Source: JBAYGJ01 sp041666685 (GTDB taxonomy: Bacteria > Patescibacteriota > Patescibacteriia > UBA10025 > JAHIVO01). Taken from it: a DNA stretch of 33,999 nucleotides. Of this stretch, positions 15,654-23,345 are shown in pieces. Both the position numbers and the translations under genes were made by a program. Within the stretch, counting starts at the first letter, position 1, and each line of letters begins with the position of its first letter. Under the pieces are notes generated by a model. It was not told where the DNA came from. It made no database searches and was given only the letters and a program-made list of their open reading frames with translations. Location of the stretch: positions 1 through 33,999 of the forward strand of contig JBAYGJ010000006.1 of assembly GCA_041666685.1 (NCBI GenBank), given 5' to 3'.

Positions 15654-16130
15654 ATGATTACAGTACACAAGGCCATGCTAAAGGACAGTCGGATGGTGGC
15701 CAAACTTATGAAACAGAAGTACAGTTTCAGGAAGCTCGGGGAAGCGGAGGAGACCTTCCGCAAGGAGATGGGCCAGCACCATCATTTTCGTATCGCTTGG
15801 CTAGATGCTGAGGCGGTGGGGCTGATCAGCTGGCGTACGCAAGGGGGCGTCCATCATGGTGTTGCTGAACTGGTCAGGCTTGCGGTTTCGTCGTCCGTTC
15901 CTGAGCCGCGAGAGGTGAAGGAAGCACTGTTCGATATTATGGTGGCTGAAGCGGACAGCTTTTACCGCGAACATGGGATTCGTTTGCGCAAAGTTTTTTC
16001 CATGATCCATGCCGATAACCGGCATATCCGTGAGTTTTTCCAGGACAAAGGCATGCGGCAGGAAGCGGTGCTGAAGAATCATTTTTATCCCGGGATGGAC
16101 GAGCTCGTTTTTTCTCTGTTTTTGACGTAA
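15654..16130 (+). CDS. GNAT-family N-acetyltransferase (divergent)
   Basis: The protein has 158 residues. The GNAT outline is visible: N-terminal ITVHKAMLKDSRMVAKLM, a central strand HFRIAWLDAEAVGLISWR, ELVRLAVSSSVPEPREVKEALFDIMVAEAD in place of the usual acetyl-CoA loop, then MIHADNRHIREFFQDKGMRQEAVLKNHFYPGMDEL, typical of the end of the fold. The R/Q-x-x-G-x-G/A loop is not canonical (SVPEPREVKEA), so acetyl-CoA binding is less certain. A clear ribosome binding site GGAGG lies 6 nt before the ATG. It follows dsbA-like by 11 bp, so co-transcription is likely. Confidence 0.75.
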   Translation: MITVHKAMLKDSRMVAKLMKQKYSFRKLGEAEETFRKEMGQHHHFRIAWLDAEAVGLISWRTQGGVHHGVAELVRLAVSSSVPEPREVKEALFDIMVAEADSFYREHGIRLRKVFSMIHADNRHIREFFQDKGMRQEAVLKNHFYPGMDELVFSLFLT

Positions 16131-16149
16131 TTGTGGGGCCTGTTGATGG

Positions 16150-16178
16150 TAGACTTAGCGGTGGGATATTGATACACT
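16150..16178 (+). promoter_or_regulatory. Leaderless promoter of the 16185 glycosyltransferase
   Basis: -35 TAGACT (16150-16155), 17 nt, -10 TACACT (16173-16178), then exactly 6 nt to the ATG at 16185. This predicts transcription starting at the start codon and marks the beginning of the glycan locus. Confidence 0.45.
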
Positions 16179-16184
16179 TACTGC

Positions 16185-17810
16185 ATGTTTAATGCTGGAA
16201 AAATAAAAAAAGAAACCTGGTGCCTGATGGGGATATTGACTCTGGCACTGATTTTACGTCTAGTGATGCCGGTCGCTGTCCAAACCCCTGACTCCGCCTT
16301 GTACCTTGAGTTGGCGGATAGGATGAAAATGGGCCATCTGGATATCGAACGGTTCGGTGAGGCGGTGAAGTTTCTTCAGCCTGGTTATTCTGCAGTGATC
16401 GCACTGGGTTCATTTATAATCGGTGATGTTCGCAATACTGGGATCTTTATTTCCATCCTATGCGGCGTAGCTTCCGTCCTGGTGTGTTATCAATTAGGTA
16501 AAAAAATGTTCGGCCATCAGATCGGGGCACTGTTCTCAATCATGATAGCCATCAGTCCATTATTCATTAGTTATTCCGCGAAAATTTTAACAGAGTCGAT
16601 TTTTACATTGTTATTTCTGGTTATAGTGTATCTGACGTGGGAATACTATAGGGCCGAACGGAGTTGGTGGTATCTATTATTTGGAGTCAGTATCGGCGCT
16701 TTATATTTGATCAGGATGGTCGGATTACTCTGTCTCGCCGTTCCGATTGGGCTCTCTGTCATCGATTTTTATAGGCGTTCAATGTCGTGGAGACGGCTTT
16801 GTGCCACGCTAACCTTGCTGTTTGTCGGATTTGCCATTGTCGCTGGACCATATATTTATTTTATTAGTCGGCAATATGGCCATCTGGTGTTTACTGGTAT
16901 GCAAGATTACTATGAAAGCGTCAGTACGGTCATGACGGACATGAAATATGACATGTTTGATTCTGATGTTCAGGAAACCGTCCAGGCAAATAAAAAGGCG
17001 GCTTTGTACCGATTAAATAACAATCGTACTGATTACGAATTTTACGGTCACAGTACCGGTGACGCCAATTATTCATCGTCGTCAATAACCACCGTGATCG
17101 GAAAACGACTCCAGAATTTTATTTCTAATATTCCATACAACATAAAATTTTTTACATTCATTTTCGCGACTGAAACTTTGGCCATTCTGATTATCATATC
17201 TGCGATGGTGAGGGGCCGAGTGCCATGGAAACAGTATGTATTCTTACTCGCTTGGATAGCTGTGGTGATGCTGGTTCCATTGTCTGGCCGTTCGGTTTAT
17301 CGGTATTACTTTCCTGTCGTGCCTCTATTATGGTTGGTGACAATAACTTCGGTAATGTACGTTTTCCGACGAATTAACATTCGGCTGGTCAGAAATTATT
17401 TTATTGGAATGGCGCTTGTTTTCGTGATACTATATGGCTTTATTATAAACGTCTTGGTTATCCACGACTACATTTTGAATTTTGGCAAGGTATTTTATCG
17501 GTACGGACCGGAAGCTGTCGGAACTGAATTTCGGAAGGCGTTTGGTGATGGTCAGAAAATCCTCTCGACAAATAGAGTGTTCGTATATTATGCCGGCGGA
17601 CTGTCGTATCCAGTGCCCTACGCTCCTATTAGCGATGTGGTGGTGTTCGCGCGAAATAATGGCATCGGTTATCTGGCCATCAATCATAAGATAAACGATT
17701 ATGCGGGCGTCGGACTGGATTCATTAACGGCGTTATATCCGGAGCATTTGCTGGAATTATGGCAGGCCAAGGAGGGAATTATCGTTTATAAAATTATCGG
17801 GACTCGCTAA
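16185..17810 (+). CDS. Multi-pass membrane glycosyltransferase, GT39/ArnT-like (GT-C)
   Basis: A 541-residue integral membrane protein with roughly ten or more hydrophobic helices. The first helix is at about 12-30. The first external loop carries TPDSALYLELADRM, the acidic D-S-A-x-Y motif of GT-C enzymes that use polyprenyl-phosphate sugars. GYSAVIALGSF and the following helices match the PMT_2 region. The C-terminal soluble part (about 430-541) contains YYAGGLSYPVPYAP. It likely transfers a sugar from an undecaprenyl-phosphate donor to a glycan or protein on the outer face. The donor could be made by the GT2 encoded 46 bp downstream. Confidence 0.85.
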   Translation: MFNAGKIKKETWCLMGILTLALILRLVMPVAVQTPDSALYLELADRMKMGHLDIERFGEAVKFLQPGYSAVIALGSFIIGDVRNTGIFISILCGVASVLVCYQLGKKMFGHQIGALFSIMIAISPLFISYSAKILTESIFTLLFLVIVYLTWEYYRAERSWWYLLFGVSIGALYLIRMVGLLCLAVPIGLSVIDFYRRSMSWRRLCATLTLLFVGFAIVAGPYIYFISRQYGHLVFTGMQDYYESVSTVMTDMKYDMFDSDVQETVQANKKAALYRLNNNRTDYEFYGHSTGDANYSSSSITTVIGKRLQNFISNIPYNIKFFTFIFATETLAILIIISAMVRGRVPWKQYVFLLAWIAVVMLVPLSGRSVYRYYFPVVPLLWLVTITSVMYVFRRINIRLVRNYFIGMALVFVILYGFIINVLVIHDYILNFGKVFYRYGPEAVGTEFRKAFGDGQKILSTNRVFVYYAGGLSYPVPYAPISDVVVFARNNGIGYLAINHKINDYAGVGLDSLTALYPEHLLELWQAKEGIIVYKIIGTR

Positions 17811-17844
17811 CGATCACCGCTTCCATTTTTTGTTTTTTTATGGT

Positions 17845-17850
17845 TATATA
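17845..17850 (+). promoter_or_regulatory. Leaderless -10 element of the GT2 gene
   Basis: TATATA at 17845-17850 is followed by 6 nt and the ATG at 17857, the same geometry as argS and the pilin gene. No convincing -35 is seen upstream. It supports the 17857 start over the in-frame ATG at 17830. Confidence 0.4.
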
Positions 17851-17856
17851 AAGCAT

Positions 17857-18810
17857 ATGAAGTTATTAGTTTCAATACCCGCGTTTAATGAAGAGAGAAC
17901 TGTCCAAAACGTGATTCGGGCGGTACCGAGTAGAATTGAGGGCGTGGACGGGATATGCGTTGTCGTTTTTAACGACGGTTCGACTGACCGGACTGCCGAA
18001 CTGGCACGTGCCGCCGGCGCCGAAGTGATCAGCCGTACTGATAATCGCGGTTTGAGTTACACGTTCCAGGAGATTGTCCAGGAATCGCTGAAACGCCAAG
18101 TGGACATTTTGGTGAACATTGATGCGGATGGGCAGTTCAACCCGAATGATATTCCAAAAATTGTCCAGCCGATCATAGAACGGCGCTCCGACGTCGTGAC
18201 CGCCTCCCGCTTCATTGACCAGCGATTAATACCGGTTATGCCCGTGTTGAAGCGCTGGGGCAACGCCATTGTGGCCAGACTGATCAGTTTTTTGACTGGC
18301 CAGAAGCTTTTTGATGTTTCATGCGGCTTCAGGGCATATTCCCAGGACGCATTGCTCCATCTGAATTTATTCAGTAAATATACCTATACCCACGAAACAT
18401 TCCTGAATATCGCTTTTAAAGGTTTACGGATCTGGGAAGTACCGGTGGTGGTACGCGGGGAAAGGGAATTTGGGCAGTCAAAGGTGGCGCATAACCTCTG
18501 GCGGTACGGATATCACATGATAAATACGATCTTCCGGACAATGCTTGATTATAAACCGTTGAAATTTTTCGGCTGGGGCGGAAGCGGCGTTTTCTTATTA
18601 GGTGCCGCATTGGATATTTTTGTTCTCATCCACTGGATAATCATGGGGGAAATTACTCCTTTTAAAAGTTTTGGATTTGGTGGATTGGCATTGAATATTT
18701 TCGGTTTATTGTTGTTAATTGTTGGTTTACTAGCAGACATGATCAACCGGGTGCGGCTGACACAAGAGAGAATATTGTATTATGAAAAAAAACGTTCGCT
18801 GGGACTCTAG
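17857..18810 (+). CDS. GT2 glycosyltransferase, polyprenyl-phosphate sugar synthase type
   Basis: The protein has 317 residues. The GT-A domain starts MKLLVSIPAFNEERTVQNVI, with FNDGSTDRTAELARAAGAEV near 42, LVNIDADGQFNPNDIPKIV (the DxD metal site is DAD) near 90, and SCGFRAYSQDALLHL near 153. It ends with two transmembrane helices at about 232-260 and 268-292, as in dolichyl- or undecaprenyl-phosphate mannose/glucose synthases with membrane anchors. It probably makes the lipid-linked sugar donor for neighbouring GT-C proteins. The start at 17857 is chosen by homology and the -10 spacing. The 3' end overlaps the next gene by 29 bp. Confidence 0.92.
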   Translation: MKLLVSIPAFNEERTVQNVIRAVPSRIEGVDGICVVVFNDGSTDRTAELARAAGAEVISRTDNRGLSYTFQEIVQESLKRQVDILVNIDADGQFNPNDIPKIVQPIIERRSDVVTASRFIDQRLIPVMPVLKRWGNAIVARLISFLTGQKLFDVSCGFRAYSQDALLHLNLFSKYTYTHETFLNIAFKGLRIWEVPVVVRGEREFGQSKVAHNLWRYGYHMINTIFRTMLDYKPLKFFGWGGSGVFLLGAALDIFVLIHWIIMGEITPFKSFGFGGLALNIFGLLLLIVGLLADMINRVRLTQERILYYEKKRSLGL

Positions 18811-19858
18811 GCGTGTTTTATTCATTAGTCGGACGTATCCACCCCAGGTCGGCGGGATGGAGCGATTGAGTTACGATATTATTACCGGCCTTGGCCAGCA
18901 CGCGCCAAACATAACTATAGTTAATCGTCACGGAAAATGGTGGTTACCATTTTTTTTGCTTTATGCGATTATCAAAGCATTGGCGGTCAGTCCGCGAATA
19001 GACGTTGTTCATTTAAGTGATGCGGTACTAGCGGTTATTGGCTGGATGGTACAGCGAATTTATCATAAACCGGTAGTATGCAACGTTCATGGACTGGACC
19101 TGATCTACTCAAACAAAATATACCAATGGTATCTGAAAATTTTTTTCAAACCAAATAAAATTATTTGCAACAGCCACAACACAGAACGCATCGCTAACAA
19201 TATGGGGCTTCGGTCAACGGTGGTTATTACGCCCGGGATTGATGTGAAAAAGTTTATTCCGGCAAAAACTGACAAGGCCCTGTCTGTACTGGTAAGCAAA
19301 GGCATCGATCCGACTAAAGATAAGCTAATATTGACCGTGGGCAGGCTAATACAACGTAAGGGCGTGGTTTGGTTTTGTGAAAATGTATTGCCCGAATTAC
19401 CGCACGAGTATAAGTACCTTATCGCTGGAGAGGGGCCAGAAAAGGCAAGAATTGGCGAATTGGCAAAAAAAATTCCTGGACGTATTTTTATTTTGGGGTC
19501 ATTGGAGCAGCAATTGTTAGATCAAGTGTATCAGGCGTCACATGTATTTGTCATGCCAAATATTCAAGTGAAAAATGATGTTGAGGGTTTTGGATTTGTG
19601 GGGATAGAGGCGGCCGCTTGGGGACTGCCTGTTGTTGCAGCCGACATTGATGGTGTTATAGATGGAATCGTGGACGGAAAAAATGGATACACAGTTCCAA
19701 GTCGCGACTCCGCGGCATTTAAGAATAAAATTATCGAATCAATTAATATCCGCAAAAGCGACGCTTCTGTTTTTGAATCTTTCCGTCAGTATACTATCGA
19801 GAATTTTAATTGGGATCGTATAATCGAAATATATAGAAAAGAGATACAACTCATTTAA
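18782..19858 (+). CDS. Glycosyltransferase family 4 (GT-B)
   Basis: The protein has 358 residues. The N-terminal domain starts RRVLFISRTYPPQVGGMERLSYDI, the typical P-P-x-x-G-G-x-E/M-R acceptor loop. The C-terminal domain has LILTVGRLIQRKGVVWF near 181, YLIAGEGPEKARI near 218, and NDVEGFGFVGIEAAAWGLPVVA near 265 as the E-x7-E region. PRIDVVHLSD and CNVHGLDLIYSNK lie between. It probably adds a hexose during surface polysaccharide assembly on the cytosolic face. It overlaps the GT2 gene by 29 bp, indicating tight operon coupling. Confidence 0.92.
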   Translation: MKKNVRWDSRRVLFISRTYPPQVGGMERLSYDIITGLGQHAPNITIVNRHGKWWLPFFLLYAIIKALAVSPRIDVVHLSDAVLAVIGWMVQRIYHKPVVCNVHGLDLIYSNKIYQWYLKIFFKPNKIICNSHNTERIANNMGLRSTVVITPGIDVKKFIPAKTDKALSVLVSKGIDPTKDKLILTVGRLIQRKGVVWFCENVLPELPHEYKYLIAGEGPEKARIGELAKKIPGRIFILGSLEQQLLDQVYQASHVFVMPNIQVKNDVEGFGFVGIEAAAWGLPVVAADIDGVIDGIVDGKNGYTVPSRDSAAFKNKIIESINIRKSDASVFESFRQYTIENFNWDRIIEIYRKEIQLI

Positions 19859-19872
19859 TTTTATCAGTATAC

Positions 19873-20502
19873 ATGCCGACAAATTACGAAATTGAAAATT
19901 GGTACAACAAAAGGCATCAGACGATGGGCGATAAGTCTTGGCGGCCTTTTAGGGCTTATCGAGTCTTTTTGGATTATTTACAGGCACAGCCCGGCGGTAA
20001 GCTTTTAGACATTGGATGCGGTACCGGTTATTTACTAAGGCACGCTCAAGAACGAGGGTTGCTTACCTATGGTATTGATATTTCTATCGACGGCACGAAA
20101 CTGGCTAAAAAGAATTCTCCTTATTCCGAAATAAACATCAGTAATGGCGAACAGGTACCATATCCAGATAATTATTTTGACTATATTACCTGTATCGGCG
20201 TTTTGGAGCATTTTTTAGACATTCACAAAGGAATTGATGAAATGAGGAGGGTGGCCAGACCACGGGGAAAATTTTGCATCGTGGTGCCAAATAAAAACTT
20301 TATTCTTTGGAAATTTCGCCAGAACAAAGGTACTCACCAACAGGACATCAATGAACAGCTTTTCGATTTGGATGGATGGTCACGGCAGTTTTTGCGGGCC
20401 GGTTTAACAATTAATCAAGTATTGCCGGACAAATGGAAGTTGCGGGGGGTCTATTTACCTTTGAGATATACGTACCAATTTGTATTTATTTTAGAAAAAT
20501 AG
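19873..20502 (+). CDS. Class I SAM-dependent methyltransferase
   Basis: The protein has 209 residues. Motif I is LLDIGCGTGYLLRHAQERG near 44. The acidic post-motif is GIDIS, and motifs II/III appear as YFDYITCIGVLEHFLDIHKGIDEMRRVARPRGKFCIVVPN near 98-140. This matches the Methyltransf_11/23 type common in polysaccharide clusters. It probably methylates a sugar or lipid-linked glycan; the substrate is not determinable. It lies 14 bp after the GT4 gene and 11 bp before the pyruvyl transferase start, so it is within the operon. Confidence 0.9.
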   Translation: MPTNYEIENWYNKRHQTMGDKSWRPFRAYRVFLDYLQAQPGGKLLDIGCGTGYLLRHAQERGLLTYGIDISIDGTKLAKKNSPYSEINISNGEQVPYPDNYFDYITCIGVLEHFLDIHKGIDEMRRVARPRGKFCIVVPNKNFILWKFRQNKGTHQQDINEQLFDLDGWSRQFLRAGLTINQVLPDKWKLRGVYLPLRYTYQFVFILEK

Positions 20503-20513
20503 CCGAGTATCAA

Positions 20514-21734
20514 ATGCCGAAAAAAAGTAGAGTAATTATTTTAGGATCGCATGGAACTGGGAATATCGGAGATGAGGCGATCCTGATGGCAATGTTAAAA
20601 TCAATTAATGATTTTTTGCCGCCGGCAATGATTAAGGTAATTTCGCGATGCCCAGAGGCAATAAAAAAATATACTACGGCCAACACTTGTACGAAAAAGA
20701 CCTTGCTCTTTTATTTTGAAGCTGTTTGGTCGGTTATTAAAGCAGACATGTTGATTGTTGGTGGAGGCGGAATTATTCAAGATCAGACCAGCTTTTTCAA
20801 TTTGCTGTATTATGTATTACATATCTTGCTGGCAAAATTATTCAGAGTTAAAACGGTTTTGTATTCAGTCGGAGTCGGCCCCATCAGCCGGAAAAGTAGC
20901 ATGTTGCTGATTAAAATGGTTATTGCAAAATGTGACGTGATCACTGTCCGTGATGCATACTCTGCAAAAGTGTTGGCAGATTGCGGTGTTCAGCCAAAAA
21001 AAATAAAAATTTGTCCTGACCCAGTATTCTTTTTGAAGCCGATCATATCGGAAAACCGTGAAGGGATTATGCGGGATATCAGCATTGGCCCAAATAATAA
21101 TTTAGTGGGACTCAGCCTGAGGCCCTGGATGTTTGCATTAGGGACCATCATGCCACAGAAAAGCTCTTCACTAGATGATCGGTGGTTTGATAAATACCAA
21201 GCCCTTATCAGTGAAATTATTAAAACAGTTGATTACTTTAATGCACGGGGGGTAAGTGTTGTGATGATGCCGTTTGAGATTGAACAAGATGTCCCAGTGC
21301 TCAGTCACGTTTACAAAAAAGTAAAAAATAGAAGCAGTAATTTTTTAATTCAGAAAAAGTATGATCCATATTCATTGCTTAGCTTATACTCAAGAATGTC
21401 ATTTTCAATGTGCATGAGGTTTCACTCCATCGTTTTTTCAATAATCTCTGAAAAACCCTTTATCAGCATCAATTATATGAAAAAATCCAGCGAATTGCTG
21501 GATAATAATGATTTGGGCGATTTGGGGGTAGCATTAGACGAGTGCCGGAATGGAAATTTTTTCAATAGAACAATTGAGTTATATAATAACAGAAATCAAA
21601 TTACCGAAAAGGTAAAAATTGCCAAGAAAAAAATTATGCAAATTGACCGGCCTGAAAAATCAATAATCGGATTGTTCAACAAAAACCCATTATCTGAAAA
21701 AATGGGCAATGACGTGAAAAACTTATGCGATTGA
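20514..21734 (+). CDS. Polysaccharide pyruvyl transferase family protein
   Basis: The protein has 406 residues from the ATG at 20514. Family marks (CsaB/WcaK type): VIILGSHGTGNIGDEAILMAML at the start, MLIVGGGGIIQDQTS near 80, YSVGVGPISRKSS near 116, VGLSLRPW near 200, and MCMRFHSIVFSIISEKPFISINY near 300. Members add ketal pyruvate to wall or capsule sugars, anchoring S-layer proteins in some bacteria; in CPR the substrate is unknown. An upstream in-frame ATG at 20433 lies inside the methyltransferase and is rejected because conservation begins at MPKKSRVIIL. The last 10 bp overlap the next gene. Confidence 0.88.
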   Translation: MPKKSRVIILGSHGTGNIGDEAILMAMLKSINDFLPPAMIKVISRCPEAIKKYTTANTCTKKTLLFYFEAVWSVIKADMLIVGGGGIIQDQTSFFNLLYYVLHILLAKLFRVKTVLYSVGVGPISRKSSMLLIKMVIAKCDVITVRDAYSAKVLADCGVQPKKIKICPDPVFFLKPIISENREGIMRDISIGPNNNLVGLSLRPWMFALGTIMPQKSSSLDDRWFDKYQALISEIIKTVDYFNARGVSVVMMPFEIEQDVPVLSHVYKKVKNRSSNFLIQKKYDPYSLLSLYSRMSFSMCMRFHSIVFSIISEKPFISINYMKKSSELLDNNDLGDLGVALDECRNGNFFNRTIELYNNRNQITEKVKIAKKKIMQIDRPEKSIIGLFNKNPLSEKMGNDVKNLCD

Positions 21735-22681
21735 AAGTTATAATTCGATATGTATTCCTGGTTATCACCGTCGTTTTTATCGGATATTTGTTCAGTGACA
21801 ATCTGGGCAAACTAAAGGTATTGCTAGAAATTTCAATCCCAAATTTTGTAGTGCTCAGTATACTCGCCCTAGCCACATTTGTCGCCAACGGCATTAAAAA
21901 TGTTTTATTACTCAGGCCGTTCAAAGTGCGGTTGCGGTTCACTGAATGGTTTGGCCTCTCAGTCGTTAATAGTTTTTGGAATTATCTGCCGTTCCAGGGC
22001 GGTTTGGTTGCTAAAGGGATGTACCTAAAACGCCAACATCAGTTCGCTTATACGGAATATGCATCGACAGTCAGTGCCAGTTATCTCATCACGTTTTTTA
22101 CTTTTGGACTAGTGGGTTGCGCCGGACTGGCACTGGCGTATTTCATGAATCATGCGCTGGTGTTTATGCCTGTGCTGATATATACCGTCTTAGCCGTGGT
22201 ACCACTGATTGCGGTAATAATCATTTCTCGGGGTGAATCCTGGTGTAAGCGTTTTCCGAGGCTGGCACGGTTTTTTTCAGGAGCCCGGATCATTTTTAAG
22301 GACAAAAAAACGGTTACCAGCCTGGTATTGTTGGATGTGGGAATGCTCGCGGTGTATGTCGCCAGGTTAGCTTTGTGTTTTTCGGCCACCGGATTACACG
22401 TAGATTTTTATTTTATCATCCTGGTGACTCCTATCGCCTTATTGTCGATTTTTTTCACCATAACCCCCGGCGGACTAGTCGTCCGCGAAGCACTCATTGG
22501 ACTTTTCGCTTTTTGGTACAGTCTGAACGTGGGCGATATTGTCGTCGCTTCGCTGCTTGACCGGGCAGTGCTCATGGTGTGGGTGTTTGGGCTTGGTCTG
22601 GTTTTTAATTATTTTTTGTCCCGGCGTGTTTTTGGGGACCAGCGCCCGCCTGATCCGCCGGCGGATCGCCTGGATAGCTGA
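21725..22681 (+). CDS. Lysylphosphatidylglycerol synthase TM-region / UPF0104 family membrane protein
   Basis: A 318-residue protein with about eight hydrophobic helices. It resembles the integral membrane half of MprF and related UPF0104 proteins: LLEISIPNFVVLSILALATFVANGIKNVLLLRPFKV, FWNYLPFQGGLVAKGMYLKR near 82, and FTITPGGLVVREALIGLF near 247, with the typical P-G-G-x-x-x-R/K-E pattern. These proteins often accompany glycosyltransferases and may flip lipid-linked intermediates; no aminoacyl-transferase domain is attached. The start overlaps the previous gene by 10 bp. The last 77 bp overlap the convergent gene on the minus strand. Confidence 0.85.
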   Translation: MRLKVIIRYVFLVITVVFIGYLFSDNLGKLKVLLEISIPNFVVLSILALATFVANGIKNVLLLRPFKVRLRFTEWFGLSVVNSFWNYLPFQGGLVAKGMYLKRQHQFAYTEYASTVSASYLITFFTFGLVGCAGLALAYFMNHALVFMPVLIYTVLAVVPLIAVIIISRGESWCKRFPRLARFFSGARIIFKDKKTVTSLVLLDVGMLAVYVARLALCFSATGLHVDFYFIILVTPIALLSIFFTITPGGLVVREALIGLFAFWYSLNVGDIVVASLLDRAVLMVWVFGLGLVFNYFLSRRVFGDQRPPDPPADRLDS

Positions 22682-23345
22682 GCACGACACCGAGCGTAGT
22701 ACTGCTGGCCAACAGGAGTAGGCTGGTCAGTAGCAGCATCATAGCCTGATGATTGCCGGGCCCTGGTTTTGCGTAGGTGAGGCGCTGGACCAGTGCGTGC
22801 CACGGCCGCTGAACATAATGTCGCCAATCCAAAACCAGGCGGATGGTTTCTTGTGGCGTATTGTCGATGAGCAGGGCGCCACCGTCGAAACGATTTGGTT
22901 CGGCCGTAAAAACGGAAAACCGCTCGGAGCCGGCTTGGCCGGTGATGTGGGCGATATAGCGGCCGTTTTTCGAGCCGTTGACCGGATCAAACGTCCAGGT
23001 GGCCGGCACGACGCTTCCAATAGGCACGGTCACCGTCTTCCCGTCTCGGACAACGGCTCCGCTGGCAGCGTCTAGAATTTCACAGACCAGACTGATTTCC
23101 TGAGTCGTCTTGACATAAAGGATCAGTTGACTTAGATGGTCCTGTGTCGACGTGATATATTGCCTGATGTCTAGTGGCTGGCCGGGCTCGAACGTGATCA
23201 GCTCGGCGTCTTTTTTCCAGATAACCGCTGTGCCCTCACGGTCAATATAGTGTTTATTTCCGATGGTATACAGGATGAGCCAACTCATACAAATGAGCCA
23301 GAAAGTTGCGATGATAATTGGGATTATGAAAGCTTTTTTGCTCAT
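22605..23345 (-). CDS. Membrane protein of unknown function, glycan-locus accessory
   Basis: The protein has 246 residues. A transmembrane helix lies at about 6-28. An extracytoplasmic beta-rich region follows at about 35-190, including FEPGQPLDIRQYI, LILYVKTTQEISLVCEIL and GRYIAHITGQAGSERFSVF, like a small carbohydrate-binding or Ig-like fold. A second hydrophobic helix at about 199-220 precedes a short Pro/Gly/Ala tail. I do not recognise the family. The start overlaps the stop of the upstream GT-C/DUF2142-like gene as ATGA, so it is co-translated with that protein and may act with it. Its last 77 bp overlap the opposite-strand LPG-type gene. Confidence 0.7.
   Translation of the reverse strand: MSKKAFIIPIIIATFWLICMSWLILYTIGNKHYIDREGTAVIWKKDAELITFEPGQPLDIRQYITSTQDHLSQLILYVKTTQEISLVCEILDAASGAVVRDGKTVTVPIGSVVPATWTFDPVNGSKNGRYIAHITGQAGSERFSVFTAEPNRFDGGALLIDNTPQETIRLVLDWRHYVQRPWHALVQRLTYAKPGPGNHQAMMLLLTSLLLLASSTTLGVVLSYPGDPPADQAGAGPQKHAGTKNN
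22652..22667. repeat. 16-bp perfect palindrome in a convergent coding overlap
   Basis: GATCCGCCGGCGGATC lies within the overlapping 3' ends of the two convergent genes. Both strands are read so that the palindrome encodes the same peptide, D-P-P-A-D. It could form an 8-bp stem in either transcript, but no T-tract follows on either side. Confidence 0.6.

Noticed and set aside
15654..16130. Toxin or antitoxin function for the GNAT protein
   Set aside because: GNAT toxins pair with a small DNA-binding antitoxin gene; here the neighbours are a DsbA-like gene and a glycosyltransferase.
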